NCBI RefSeq assembly: GCF_001266615.1
Contig: NZ_LGHZ01000008.1
Location: 62,001-126,000 of the forward strand
Direction of reading: 5' to 3'
DNA length: 64,000 nucleotides
DNA from: Kluyvera genomosp. 1
GTDB lineage: Bacteria; Pseudomonadota; Gammaproteobacteria; Enterobacterales; Enterobacteriaceae
Part shown: piece after piece, positions 43,624 through 52,884 of the stretch
Layout: each line of letters begins with the position of its first letter
Position numbering within the stretch: position 1 is the first letter of the stretch
The notes under the pieces: model-generated
Databases searched by the model: none
Seen by the model: the letters and a program-made list of their open reading frames with translations, nothing else
Told to the model about the DNA's origin: nothing
Translations under genes and position numbers: made by a program

Positions 43624-44072
43624 CCCACTTTATTCTGGCGGATGCGGGATCCTGTATCGGTTGTCGCACCTGCGAGGTGGCCTGTGCGCTAGAGCATCAA
43701 ACTAATAGCTCGGACTTCTCGCCACGTTTAACAGTCCTCAAACTTAACGCGCTAAGCGTGCCGGTGATGTGCCATCAGTGTGGCAATGCACCCTGTATTT
43801 CTGCCTGCCCGGTGGGGGCCTTGTATTTAGGTGACGACCGGGTTGAGGCCGATTCCTCTCGCTGTATCGGTTGCCAAAGCTGCGTTGTTGCCTGTCCCTT
43901 CGGCGTAATTTCGATAAGCCAGCGCATGGAGATAGTGAAATGCGATCTTTGCGCGGAACGCGAGCACGGTCCCGCATGCGTAGAAGTGTGTCCGACATCA
44001 GCACTGCGCAAAATCACCGCTGAAGACCTTATGATCATGCAACAGCAACGTAAGCGAGCCACGGTATTCTGA
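43620..44072 (+). CDS. ygfS: YgfS, four-cluster ferredoxin-like electron carrier
   Basis: 150 residues starting at a GTG that overlaps the ygfT stop (GTGA), with AGGAGG upstream. Four Cys motifs (CIGCRTCEVAC, CHQCGNAPCISACPVG, CIGCQSCVVACPFG, CDLCAEREHGPACVEVCP) predict four [4Fe-4S] clusters, as in HydN or the N-terminal part of YgfT. Likely passes electrons to or from YgfT/YgfK in purine degradation. Cytoplasmic, no signal peptide. Translationally coupled to ygfT. Confidence 0.92.
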   Translation: MTHFILADAGSCIGCRTCEVACALEHQTNSSDFSPRLTVLKLNALSVPVMCHQCGNAPCISACPVGALYLGDDRVEADSSRCIGCQSCVVACPFGVISISQRMEIVKCDLCAEREHGPACVEVCPTSALRKITAEDLMIMQQQRKRATVF

Positions 44073-44083
44073 GCAATCAAATA

Positions 44084-44107
44084 AGCCGCAGCGTTAATAC
44101 TGCGGCT
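44084..44107. terminator. Hairpin at the ygfS-ssnA junction
   Basis: AGCCGCAG (44084-44091), 8-base loop, CTGCGGCT (44100-44107); on the minus strand TATTTGATT follows, so it mainly serves the ssnA transcript. In E. coli five genes separate ssnA from ygfS; here this 54-bp gap is all that remains. Confidence 0.7.
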
Positions 44108-44126
44108 CGGAGGGAGATGAAGTGGG

Positions 44127-45461
44127 TTAGTTCAGCGCATCCATACGTTTCCACATTTTTGCCGCCGCTTTACGGGCTTCAGCAAAAATCGGTTCGCAAT
44201 CGAAGGTAAACTCTCTGTTTTCATACACCATCATGCCGTTGACCATGACGCTATGCACATTGTTTGACCCCATGCCAAAAGCGATATGCCCAGCGATATT
44301 TTCCGCCAGTAGCGGCGTTGGCGCCAAATAATCGGCGATGGTTAAATCGGCTTTATACCCCGCCTCAATGCGGCCAAATCGCGCGTTAAAGTTACGGCTC
44401 AGGAGCACATTGCCGTTGCTTAGCGCGCGGGCAAAACTGTCTGGCCACCATGCACCGCCCGCATCACGATGCTTGAAGAAGGCAAACTTCAGCTCCTCAA
44501 ACATGTCTGAACCGATGCCGTCGGTACCCAGCGCCAGATTGCGGTATTGCGGGAGCCGATGGTTATAACCAACATGATTGTTCATATTGGAACGGGCGTT
44601 GTGCACCAGGAAACCATCCTGTTCATTCAACAGCGCAATATCTGCGTCGGATAGATAAAGTCCGTGGGCAACGAGCGTTTTGCTGTTGATAAGGTCATAT
44701 TCCGCTAGCCTCACCAGCAGGTCTTTTCCGTAGTGGTGATGACTGTGGGATACATCGTAGCTGTCTTCGGCGGCATGAATATGCAGCCCGCGACCAGTGG
44801 CTTTTAACGCCTCTTTCAGCATCGACAGACCATCGTCGGTAACAGTGAATGGGGCATGCGCACCGATATGCGCCTCTACCAGGTAGGGTTCGCGTCCGGC
44901 TTTACGGGCCTGGTCAATCTCATTGGCAAAGCGGATATTTTCTTCCACGCCTGCCTGCAATTCTTTTTGCCCACCGTTACGGTCGGTGGTTTCAAAGCAG
45001 GTCATTCCGCGTAGGCCAACCCTAAGAAACGCATGGCGTAACTGGCTTAGCGAACCATTAATATAATGGGGTGATGCATGATGATCGATGACCGCCGTAC
45101 AGCCGCTGCGAATAGCCTCGAGTGAACATATTAACCCGCTGTAGTAGAGCGATTCTTCGTCCAGCGCGCGGTCAAGGCGCCACCACAAATTCTTCAGCGT
45201 AGAAATAAAGTCCGGGCTCGGCGCAATATTGGCTTGAATACCGCGCGACAAACCGGAGTAGAAGTGGTTGTGGGAGCAGACATTGCCCGGCATCACCAGC
45301 CGACCGTGCATCTCTTTGACGGTAGCCTGAGGATAGTGGGAAGCGATGCCGCTGCCGACGGCAATGATCTCTTCATTTTCAATGACGATATCAACATTGT
45401 TTTCTACCTTCGCTGGATGAACCTGGACAGCGGTAGCATTTTTCAGGATTAGCATACTCAT
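44127..45461 (-). CDS. ssnA: SsnA, metal-dependent amidohydrolase/aminohydrolase
   Basis: 444 residues; the ATG overlaps the stop of ygfK (ATGA), and a second ATG 6 bp later is the E. coli start. Amidohydrolase-superfamily barrel with metal ligands in CSHNHFYSG (about residues 62-70), EAHIGAHAPF (about 197-206), LHIHAAED (about 232) and GTDGIGSD (about 312). Related to guanine and chlorohydrolase deaminases. In gut bacteria the gene belongs to the anaerobic urate/purine degradation set; its exact substrate is not settled. Cytoplasmic. Confidence 0.93.
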   Translation of the reverse strand: MSMLILKNATAVQVHPAKVENNVDIVIENEEIIAVGSGIASHYPQATVKEMHGRLVMPGNVCSHNHFYSGLSRGIQANIAPSPDFISTLKNLWWRLDRALDEESLYYSGLICSLEAIRSGCTAVIDHHASPHYINGSLSQLRHAFLRVGLRGMTCFETTDRNGGQKELQAGVEENIRFANEIDQARKAGREPYLVEAHIGAHAPFTVTDDGLSMLKEALKATGRGLHIHAAEDSYDVSHSHHHYGKDLLVRLAEYDLINSKTLVAHGLYLSDADIALLNEQDGFLVHNARSNMNNHVGYNHRLPQYRNLALGTDGIGSDMFEELKFAFFKHRDAGGAWWPDSFARALSNGNVLLSRNFNARFGRIEAGYKADLTIADYLAPTPLLAENIAGHIAFGMGSNNVHSVMVNGMMVYENREFTFDCEPIFAEARKAAAKMWKRMDALN

Positions 45462-48400
45462 GCGGCGACGGCTCCCAGAAGATAATGATGGTGGTGGTAA
45501 ACGTGGCTAATGATGCGGCACATCGCGTCAAGCTGCGTTGGGATTTGCGTGAACTGACCTTTATCATCCAGCGTCAGTAGCCAGGTTTTATCATCCTGAC
45601 GAATGTGCACCTGTTGGCCTTCTACCAGGAACCCTGGATTGCTGCTGTTCGCAAAATCCTGTGGCAGGCTAAAGACGGTGACTTTGTCTTTGTACGGTTT
45701 TCCCTGCCAAGGGCAGAACTGAGCGCAGTTACCGCATTCGTTACAGTAAGCGTCGAGGTGAAGTGTCTGATAGCGGTTTTCAAAACCCGGTACGGCGATA
45801 GAGACGTTGGCGCGGTTCGGACAAACGTCCACGCATTTGCTGCAGACGTAGTTGCATTCCAGGCAGCGGGCCGCTTCCTGGGCAACGAATGCTTCACGGT
45901 CGTCCTGATCAACATTCGCAATCACAATTGCCCCTTTACGGGCATACACTTCTGATGGATCAACGTTGTTCCAGCGTTTAGTGCCGTGATGGCTGCGAAT
46001 ATTCTCACGTGCCAGAATGGCATCGGTCGCCCGACGGGCATTGCCAATCGCGGAAACGATAGAAGAAGGACCGCGCTGGACATCGCCTATCAGGAAGACG
46101 CCAGAATGGCGGGTTTCACCTTCGGCATTGACCTCCGGCCATCCGTATTCATCGAGCGGGATTCCCATGGCGGCGAGTGCCGCGCCATCCTGCTGTTCAC
46201 CGATCGCGGTAATCAGCGTATCTACTTGTAACGTGCAGGTTTCGTCAGTTTCGACTGGGCGACGGCGACCTTTTTCATCCGGTTCGCCCAGCGCCATGAT
46301 GCGAACCGTGAGGGTGCCATCGGCGTCAAATTGCTCGGGGTTATTGAGGAAACGGAAGGCGACCCCATCGTGAAGTGCTTCCTCATACTCTTCACGCCAG
46401 GCGGGCATTTCCTGCTGAGAACGACGATAAATAACGGTGGCTTGTTCCACCCCCGGTACGCGCAGCGCGGCTCTGGCGCAGTCCATGGCGGTATTCCCGG
46501 CACCGACGATCGCAACGTGCTTACCTAGCTGGAGGTTTTCACCGCGGTTATATTCGCGCAGAAATTGCAGCGACTTGCGTACGTTAGGGTTATTACCACG
46601 CAGTTTCACTCCGCTGTTTTTATCGGTACCGGTGCCGACCAGCACGTAGCGGAAACCTTCCTGCTGTAGTTTTTCGACTGTCAAATGCGGGTCGCAGCCA
46701 TAAACAATCTCAACACCGTGGCTGACCACAAAGTCGATATCCTGCTGGATAAGCTCACCGGGAATGCGGAACTGGGGGATGATATTACGTACCACGCCGC
46801 CGGCGTTCTCTTCACGCTCAAATAACGTGACACTGTAACCCGATCGAGAAAGGAAATAGCCAGCGGCAAGCCCCGCAGGGCCCGCACCAATCACCGCTAC
46901 CGGATGCAGGGTGCCCGAGCCCGCCGGTTTATGCCAGCGGCGCTGGTATTCATCCCAGCCTTTTTCCAGTGCGACTTTTTTTAGCTCGCGAATGTTCAAT
47001 GCACTATCGTAATCGAGTCGAGTACAGTTGTACTGACACTGGTGATCGCAGATATGCCCGGTAATCGCCGGCAGTGCATTGCGTTGGTAAATAAGTTCCA
47101 GCGCATCAGCATAGCGCTTTTCACCCAGCAGGCGGATGTACTCCGGAATATCCTGTTTGATCGCGCAGGCCGTCACGCAGGGTGCAACGTAACAGTCAGT
47201 CATTGGCAGTTTTTCTGCCACGTTGATGCGGTCGTTCGGCTTCCACTGTTTTTGGGTGTACTCCATGCTAACGGCTTTTTCCGCCAGCGCGTTAAGGCGT
47301 TTGATGTCCACCTGGGTCATTCCCCAACCATCGGACTGTTCCAGTTCGCGCATGCACTCGCTTAAACGCAAATAGCCACCCGGCTTGAGAAGATCGGTGG
47401 CCATCGTTATGGGGTGAATACCGGTTTCAAAAATCTCGCGAATGTTGAGCTGGCTGGCGCCGCCGGAGTAGGAAATAGGCAACTTGCCATCAAATTCCCG
47501 CGATAGCAGGGCGGCGACGTTAATAGAGAGCGGGAACAGCGCTCGCCCGGACATATACATTTCGTCGCCAGGCAGCGCGCCTTTGTTGTTCACCGTGCCG
47601 AGCGTATTGGTTAGTTTGACGCCGAAACCGAGTTTTTTCTCTTTTGCCAGCGCCATCAGGCGTTGCAGCATGTCAAGCGCCTGGCCGATTTTGAGATCGT
47701 GATTGAAAGATTCTTCATTTAGACCGATGTAGTCAAACCCACAGGTATCGAGGATTTCACGCACGCGCGGGTAACCCAGCAGCGTTGGATTGAGCTTAAC
47801 GAAGGTGTTGATACCTTTTTCTTCAAGCATATAGCGGCAGATCGCTTCAATCTCATCCGGCGGGCAGCCGTGCATGGTCGACAGCGTGACCCCTTGCACC
47901 AACTGCGCAGGTATGCGATTGACCAATGTTTTCAGGCCCGGTGTGCCGTGGTGAGCAAGGAATTTATCGTCCGTAATCCAGTGGTTAAGCGTCGCCCGGT
48001 ACTGAGCAAATTGCGGAGTTTTGCTGGCATCCATCATACCGTCGATGAATTGTTGCATCGGCGGCTGTTTGATTCCATCGAGGTTGTAGCCCACGCTCAT
48101 ATTAAAAATAAAGGATTTTCCCGCTTTCATCGGTGTGAGAGGGAGAATTTCCTCGAGTAAATGCAGGATAAACCAGGCTTTGAGATATTCGTCCGCTGCT
48201 TTCACCAGCGTGAATTCGGTTGACCATTCGGTATTGAAGCATTCGTCTTCCGCGTCAATACAGGGTTTTTCCAGCTCGAGTCGGTCAAGGATTTGCACCG
48301 TTTTCAGCTCAATGAACCGTCCACCGGTGAGCCATGAGGTCACAATATTTTGTGCCAGCTGTGTATGAGGGCCTGCGGCCGGGCCAACGGGAGTCGCGCA

Positions 48401-48550
48401 GCTTTCCCCAAAAACGCTGAGCTGACGGTGAACGGCGGGCGAGTAGAACTGCTGTTCAGGAATACCAAAAATAGAACGGTGCTGTTGGTATTCATCAAAA
48501 ATACGCGTCAAAAGTTCCTCAAACGGAACAGGACGCATGATATCTCCCAT
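45458..48550 (-). CDS. ygfK: YgfK, large iron-sulfur flavoprotein oxidoreductase
   Basis: 1030 residues (E. coli 1032) with AAGGAGAGGG before the ATG. Residues 1-420 resemble a dihydropyrimidine dehydrogenase/dihydroorotate dehydrogenase-like barrel (TLSTMHGCPPDEIEAICRYML, LKPGGYLRLSECM); the middle is a GltD-type module with VAVIGAGPAGLAAGYFL (about residue 550) and HVAIVGAGNTAMDCARAA; the C-terminal part has two [4Fe-4S] motifs, CLECNYVCSKCVDVCP and CNECGNCAQFCP. Proposed to use reduced carriers to reduce a purine-derived ring, acting in anaerobic urate breakdown. A sigma-54-type promoter lies 75 bp upstream. Confidence 0.94.
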   Translation of the reverse strand: MGDIMRPVPFEELLTRIFDEYQQHRSIFGIPEQQFYSPAVHRQLSVFGESCATPVGPAAGPHTQLAQNIVTSWLTGGRFIELKTVQILDRLELEKPCIDAEDECFNTEWSTEFTLVKAADEYLKAWFILHLLEEILPLTPMKAGKSFIFNMSVGYNLDGIKQPPMQQFIDGMMDASKTPQFAQYRATLNHWITDDKFLAHHGTPGLKTLVNRIPAQLVQGVTLSTMHGCPPDEIEAICRYMLEEKGINTFVKLNPTLLGYPRVREILDTCGFDYIGLNEESFNHDLKIGQALDMLQRLMALAKEKKLGFGVKLTNTLGTVNNKGALPGDEMYMSGRALFPLSINVAALLSREFDGKLPISYSGGASQLNIREIFETGIHPITMATDLLKPGGYLRLSECMRELEQSDGWGMTQVDIKRLNALAEKAVSMEYTQKQWKPNDRINVAEKLPMTDCYVAPCVTACAIKQDIPEYIRLLGEKRYADALELIYQRNALPAITGHICDHQCQYNCTRLDYDSALNIRELKKVALEKGWDEYQRRWHKPAGSGTLHPVAVIGAGPAGLAAGYFLSRSGYSVTLFEREENAGGVVRNIIPQFRIPGELIQQDIDFVVSHGVEIVYGCDPHLTVEKLQQEGFRYVLVGTGTDKNSGVKLRGNNPNVRKSLQFLREYNRGENLQLGKHVAIVGAGNTAMDCARAALRVPGVEQATVIYRRSQQEMPAWREEYEEALHDGVAFRFLNNPEQFDADGTLTVRIMALGEPDEKGRRRPVETDETCTLQVDTLITAIGEQQDGAALAAMGIPLDEYGWPEVNAEGETRHSGVFLIGDVQRGPSSIVSAIGNARRATDAILARENIRSHHGTKRWNNVDPSEVYARKGAIVIANVDQDDREAFVAQEAARCLECNYVCSKCVDVCPNRANVSIAVPGFENRYQTLHLDAYCNECGNCAQFCPWQGKPYKDKVTVFSLPQDFANSSNPGFLVEGQQVHIRQDDKTWLLTLDDKGQFTQIPTQLDAMCRIISHVYHHHHYLLGAVAA

Positions 48551-48625
48551 AACCCTCTCCTTAGACTTTCTGGTTTAATCACATAAGCCGGACAGCGAGC
48601 GTTCCGACGCAATGAGAGAGCAGGA

Positions 48626-48640
48626 GCAACAATCACACCA
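48626..48640 (-). promoter_or_regulatory. Sigma-54-type promoter of ygfK-ssnA
   Basis: Minus strand TGGTGTGATTGTTGC (48640-48626) followed by T: GG and GC are 10 bp apart and the -12 TTGCT is perfect; the -24 box is TGG with a weaker second half. Predicted start near 48614, about 64 bp before ygfK. Confidence 0.5.
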
Positions 48641-48659
48641 GTTATTTCATCGAAGGATA

Positions 48660-48733
48660 GTGAGATGAATATTTGTGAAGGAGATCTAAACTTAAGAACA
48701 CTTTGTGAAATATCTCACCATGACTTAATGAGA
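48660..48733. promoter_or_regulatory. Possible upstream activator sites of ygfK
   Basis: GTGAGAT (48660-48666) and ATCTCAC (48712-48718) are inverted repeats, with another TGAGA at 48729. TCTCACCATGA (48713-48723) matches the uacT-upstream TCTCACAATGA at 10 of 11 bases. They lie 20-95 bp upstream of the -24 box, where a sigma-54 activator such as YgeV would bind. Confidence 0.4.
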
Positions 48734-48804
48734 ATTAAAATCAATCACCGAAAGCGGCTTTTATTATTTATCAATACCAGTCTGAATCTATCAATATGAG
48801 AATA

Positions 48805-49392
48805 TCACGAGGAGAGTCGAATATTCAGACGCCGCTGTAGGCGTAAAAAATCCTCTGGCGTATCGATATCAAAGAGAATATCTGAATAATCAATCGGCAG
48901 TCGTAGATGCTTATCGGCCAGCAGGCGCTGGCGTACAGAGTGACCTTGCCCATGTTGTAAACAATGCAATAGCGTTTGGCGTGCAACGAGTATGGGGTGG
49001 CCTGGTATACCTTGATACTCCGGAAGCAATGAGCCTTTAATCCTTTGTAACCAAAGAGAATGAAAGATGGGTGATGTTAGAAAGGGCAAATCCCCGTGGG
49101 TGATAAAACAGTAGTCCTGAGTTAGTGCTTGTGCGCCAGCTTGCACCGATGATAGCAGGCCTTGTTCATAATTGGGGTTATAAACGATGGTAATGCCGGC
49201 TCTCTCATAATAACGTTCAACGAGTTCCTGATGCCGATATCCACACACCAGAATAATATGTGAACAAAATGATTGCGCATTTCTAATACTTGTATCAAGT
49301 ATTGTCCCTTCCTGACAGGGTAACATCATTTTCCATTGCCCCATTCGGCTGGATAATCCGGCAGCGGTAATAATACATTCAACCTGCGTCAT
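48805..49392 (-). CDS. mocA: MocA (YgfJ), molybdenum cofactor cytidylyltransferase
   Basis: 195 residues with GAGGAAAAA before the ATG. The nucleotidyltransferase motif IITAAGLSSRMGQWKMMLP (residues 7-25) and THGDLPFLT with the metal-binding Asp (about residue 99) are present, as in E. coli MocA. It joins CTP with molybdopterin to form the cytosine dinucleotide cofactor needed by xanthine-dehydrogenase-type hydroxylases. It is divergent from yqeC with 34 bp between starts. The final few residues (LRLQRRLNIRLSS) differ from E. coli. Confidence 0.9.
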   Translation of the reverse strand: MTQVECIITAAGLSSRMGQWKMMLPCQEGTILDTSIRNAQSFCSHIILVCGYRHQELVERYYERAGITIVYNPNYEQGLLSSVQAGAQALTQDYCFITHGDLPFLTSPIFHSLWLQRIKGSLLPEYQGIPGHPILVARQTLLHCLQHGQGHSVRQRLLADKHLRLPIDYSDILFDIDTPEDFLRLQRRLNIRLSS

Positions 49393-49426
49393 TTTTTCCT
49401 CAGGATAATGGAATAGAAGTCAATAT

Positions 49427-50185
49427 ATGGAAAATATACCCGGTGTTGCTGAACTGTTCTGTGATTTAAACGCTGATACCCGCCCGTTACTCATTTCAGC
49501 AGTGGGTGCCGGGGGGAAAACCAGTACGTTGCTATGGCTAGCCACTCTTTTTGCGCAGTCGGGCCGCAGGGTATTACTCACCACGACCACCCATATGTGG
49601 CTGCCACAATCCCTTCCAATCCTGTTTTGCCGGGATCCACTAGCACTTCCAGCCTCCAGCTGGCAGCGCCCGATCGTAGCCTGTTATTCCGCATGGCTTG
49701 CAGAGGTGGGCAAGGTCAAAGGCTTTTCGCCGCAGACGATAGATTGCCTGATGGCACAGGGTAACGTTGACGTTGTGCTGGTAGAAGCTGACGGCGCTCA
49801 CGGTTTTGCATTGAAAGCGCCAGCTGAGCATGAACCTTGCATCCCTCAATCCAGTTGTTGCGTAGTTGCTGTCATGGGAGCAGGGATGCTCGGAGAAATG
49901 CTTGGGCCAGCAAGCGTTCATCGCTGGCCACTTTTTTCCTGCGTAACCGGTGCGGCAGAAGGAGAACGCCTGACATGGCCGGTACTGCAGCGTTTGGTCA
50001 GCCATCCACAGGGGGCGTTCAAAGGCGCGCCGAAAGGATGTCGACGGATAGCATTGTTTAACCAGCTTTCTCAAAATGAGAATTTACCGCCGGATTCGCT
50101 GATGGTTGACGGTGCGGTGGATGTCATCTGGGCTGGGGCAGTACAGGAGCAACCGGCAATTACGCACAGACAAGTGAGAACGTGA
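49427..50185 (+). CDS. yqeC: YqeC, selenium-dependent molybdenum hydroxylase accessory protein
   Basis: 252 residues (E. coli 256). An N-terminal nucleotide-binding loop, SAVGAGGKTSTLLWLATLF (about residues 24-42), with VLLTTTTHMWLP and VLVEADGAHGFALKAPAEHEP following, resembles P-loop accessory proteins. It belongs to the yqeB-yqeC-mocA group linked to labile-selenium molybdenum hydroxylases. The stop overlaps the extended frame of yqeB; both genes probably form one transcript. Confidence 0.9.
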   Translation: MENIPGVAELFCDLNADTRPLLISAVGAGGKTSTLLWLATLFAQSGRRVLLTTTTHMWLPQSLPILFCRDPLALPASSWQRPIVACYSAWLAEVGKVKGFSPQTIDCLMAQGNVDVVLVEADGAHGFALKAPAEHEPCIPQSSCCVVAVMGAGMLGEMLGPASVHRWPLFSCVTGAAEGERLTWPVLQRLVSHPQGAFKGAPKGCRRIALFNQLSQNENLPPDSLMVDGAVDVIWAGAVQEQPAITHRQVRT

Positions 50186-50226
50186 CTCCATTCTGGGGTG
50201 GTGAAGGATATCCATTTGAGGTTGTT

Positions 50227-51852
50227 ATGAATATTTTCTCAGAAGCGGCAAGACTCGAAGAACAAAACCGTCCGTTTGCGATGGCCCAGATTGTTGATAG
50301 CCGTGGTTCAACGCCCCGACATTGCGGTCAAATGTTGGTACGCGACGATGGCAGCATTGTCGGGACAATAGGGGGAGGCATGGTTGAACGGCGAGTCATT
50401 GATGAAGCGCTGGATGCCCTGCGTAATAAAACCTCACGCATGTTTCATGGCCGAATGGCTCGAACCGGCAGCGATGCCGTCGGTTCAGACTGCGGCGGCG
50501 CAATGTCGGTTTATATCAGCGTCCACGGCCTGCGGCCAAGATTAGTCCTGATAGGTGCCGGACATGTCAACCGGGCCATCGCTCAGAGCGCAACCCTATT
50601 GGGTTTTGACCTTGCCGTGGCGGATATTTATCAGGAAAGCCTTAATCCGGATCTTTTTCCCCCCTCCACCCAGTTACTGCACGCCGAAAGCTTCGGTGCG
50701 GCAATCGAGAAACTGGCCATCCGGCCAGATAACTTTGTACTGATCGCCACCAATAATCAGGATCGCGAAGCGTTGGATAATCTTGTCACCTTACCAACTG
50801 CCTGGCTGGGGCTTTTGGCCAGCCGCCGTAAGGTGCAGGTGTTTTTACGTCAACTGCGTGAAAACGGGGTAGAAGAAGAGGATATTGCGCGTTTGCATGC
50901 GCCGGTGGGTTATAACATCGGCGCTGAAACGCCAAACGAAATTGCTATCAGCGTGTTAGCGGAAATCCTGCAGGTGAAAAATCAGGCGCCCGGAGGGCTG
51001 ATGATGGCAAGCGAGTCATCTTTACAGCCAATGCGGGTGGTTATTCGCGGTGCTGGAGATATTGCCACCGGCGTGGCCATGCGCCTTTGGCATGCGGGAT
51101 TTAAAGTGATTATGCTAGAAGTGGAGAAGCCTACGGTGATCCGCTGTACCGTGGCGTTCGCCCAGGCTGTATTTGATGGTGAAACGACGGTAGAAGGGGT
51201 CACTGCCCGGCGAACGATGTCGGTCAGCGAAGCCCTGAAGGCGGCTGATAACGGCGAGATCCCCGTGCTGGTCGACCCGCTATGTGAAAGTTTGCTCGAG
51301 CTGCAACCAGGATGCGTGGTCGATGCCATTTTGGCGAAAGAAAATCTGGGAACCCACTGCGGGCTCGCGCCTTCAGTGATTGCACTAGGACCGGGTTTTT
51401 GTGCTGGAAAAGATTGCCACGCGGTGATTGAAACCAATCGCGGTCACTGGCTGGGACAGGTGATTTATGCCGGTTGCGCGCAGGAAAATACCGGCGTACC
51501 GGGCAATATTATGGGGCATACGGCGAAAAGAGTCATCCGCGCACCGGGGCCTGGCGTAATGCGTTCCCGCGTCAAACTGGGCGATATTGTCAGCGAAGGG
51601 GATATTATCGCAACGGTTGGTGAACATGAGATTCTGGCACCGCTGGGCGGCATGGTTCGTGGCCTATTAAACGATGGGCTGGTTGTCGACAGCGGTTTTA
51701 AAATTAGCGATATTGATCCGCGTGGCGAGAATGCGGATTACACCAGCGTCTCCGATAAGGCGAGAGCCATTGGTGGTGGGGTGCTTGAAGCTTTGATGAC
51801 GCTGATGAATCAACGCATTAAACAGCAGAAGAAGCCGCTAACCACGGTGTAA
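50227..51852 (+). CDS. yqeB: YqeB, XdhC-type accessory protein for selenium-dependent molybdenum hydroxylase
   Basis: 541 residues from the ATG at 50227 with GAGG upstream, giving exactly the E. coli start and length; the frame is open for 45 bp more. N-terminal XdhC/CoxI domain (AMAQIVDSRGSTPRHCGQMLV, SDCGGAMSV) and a Rossmann region (LVLIGAGHVNRAIAQ), then the EF2563 selenium-dependent hydroxylase maturation domain (VVIRGAGDIATGVAMRLWHAGF onward). Predicted to help insert sulfur or selenium into the molybdenum cofactor of an XdhD-type enzyme. No such enzyme gene is in the window. Confidence 0.92.
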   Translation: MNIFSEAARLEEQNRPFAMAQIVDSRGSTPRHCGQMLVRDDGSIVGTIGGGMVERRVIDEALDALRNKTSRMFHGRMARTGSDAVGSDCGGAMSVYISVHGLRPRLVLIGAGHVNRAIAQSATLLGFDLAVADIYQESLNPDLFPPSTQLLHAESFGAAIEKLAIRPDNFVLIATNNQDREALDNLVTLPTAWLGLLASRRKVQVFLRQLRENGVEEEDIARLHAPVGYNIGAETPNEIAISVLAEILQVKNQAPGGLMMASESSLQPMRVVIRGAGDIATGVAMRLWHAGFKVIMLEVEKPTVIRCTVAFAQAVFDGETTVEGVTARRTMSVSEALKAADNGEIPVLVDPLCESLLELQPGCVVDAILAKENLGTHCGLAPSVIALGPGFCAGKDCHAVIETNRGHWLGQVIYAGCAQENTGVPGNIMGHTAKRVIRAPGPGVMRSRVKLGDIVSEGDIIATVGEHEILAPLGGMVRGLLNDGLVVDSGFKISDIDPRGENADYTSVSDKARAIGGGVLEALMTLMNQRIKQQKKPLTTV

Positions 51853-51858
51853 TTAATG

Positions 51859-51889
51859 CTGTCCGGCAATATGATTGATTGCCGGACAG
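51859..51889. terminator. Hairpin between yqeB and yqeA
   Basis: CTGTCCGGCAAT (51859-51870), 7-base loop, ATTGCCGGACAG (51878-51889), a perfect 12-bp stem between convergent genes, with GCTTTAG after it. REP-like in composition; likely a barrier for both transcripts. Confidence 0.65.
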
Positions 51890-51939
51890 GCTTTAGAATT
51901 TACCCGGACGCGGGTCATCATCCGGCCCGGGTTTTCAGA

Positions 51940-52872
51940 TTACCCTTCAATAATTGTCCCCGTTTTACCTTCAATACCTTCTTTCGCTTTACTCAAAACG
52001 GTAATGAGTGCTTTACGTCCTGGACGTGAACGGGCAAACGAGGCTGCGGCTTCCACCTTCGGCAGCATCGAGCCTTTAGCAAAATGGCCTTCGGCAATAA
52101 AACGATCCGCGTCGCCCAATGTTAATTTGTCCAGCCACTGTTCATTTGGTTTACCGAAGTTAATCGCCACCTTTTCGACTGCCGTCAGAATTATCAGCAT
52201 GTCGGCATCGATCATCGCTGCCAACTTGGCACTCGCCCAATCTTTATCAATCACTGCGCTGGCACCGCGCAGGTGGTTGCCTTCACGAATCACCGGGATC
52301 CCGCCGCCACCGACGGTAATCACCACCTGATGCGCATCCATCAGTGCTTTAACCGTCTCTTTTTCAATGATGTCTACCGGCATTGGTGAGGCAACCACCC
52401 GGCGATAGCCGCGTCCGGCGTCTTCTTTCAGCGTATAACCATTGCGCGTAAGCTGTTCGGCCTCTTCTTTGCTAAAGAAGGAGCCAATAGGTTTTGTCGG
52501 GTTGCTAAAGGCCGGATCGTTGGCATCTACCTCCACCTGCGTGACGAGGGTCGCCACGGGAATTGGCATGTTGCGCGAGAGTAGCTCTTCGCGCAGCGCA
52601 TTTTGCAGGTCATAGCCGATATAGCCCTGACTTAGCGCCACACATACCGACATCGGCAACATCGGCGTATGGGCCTCCGTTTTCGCGGCCGCCTCAAACG
52701 CGAGGTTAATCATCCCCACCTGCGGACCATTACCATGGGTAACGACCACTTGATGTCCTTGGGCTATCAGATCAACGATGGCCTGTGACGTTTGTCTCAC
52801 CGCCTTCATTTGCCCCGCCAGATCGTCACCCAACGCGTTGCCGCCAAGGGCAAGCACAATTTTTTTGCTCAT
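51940..52872 (-). CDS. yqeA: YqeA, carbamate kinase
   Basis: 310 residues. Carbamate kinase motifs: ALGGNALG (about residues 7-14), VVTHGNGPQVGMI (about 43-55), ITVGGGGIPV (about 199-208) and the basic ENGRKALIT-like end region SRPGRKALIT. It would convert carbamoyl phosphate plus ADP to ATP, ammonia and carbon dioxide, so it is the ATP-yielding last step of the cluster. It is 12 bp after hyuA and last in the ygeW-dpaL-ygeY-hyuA-yqeA operon. Confidence 0.94.
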   Translation of the reverse strand: MSKKIVLALGGNALGDDLAGQMKAVRQTSQAIVDLIAQGHQVVVTHGNGPQVGMINLAFEAAAKTEAHTPMLPMSVCVALSQGYIGYDLQNALREELLSRNMPIPVATLVTQVEVDANDPAFSNPTKPIGSFFSKEEAEQLTRNGYTLKEDAGRGYRRVVASPMPVDIIEKETVKALMDAHQVVITVGGGGIPVIREGNHLRGASAVIDKDWASAKLAAMIDADMLIILTAVEKVAINFGKPNEQWLDKLTLGDADRFIAEGHFAKGSMLPKVEAAASFARSRPGRKALITVLSKAKEGIEGKTGTIIEG

Positions 52873-52884
52873 TCATTCCTCTCT

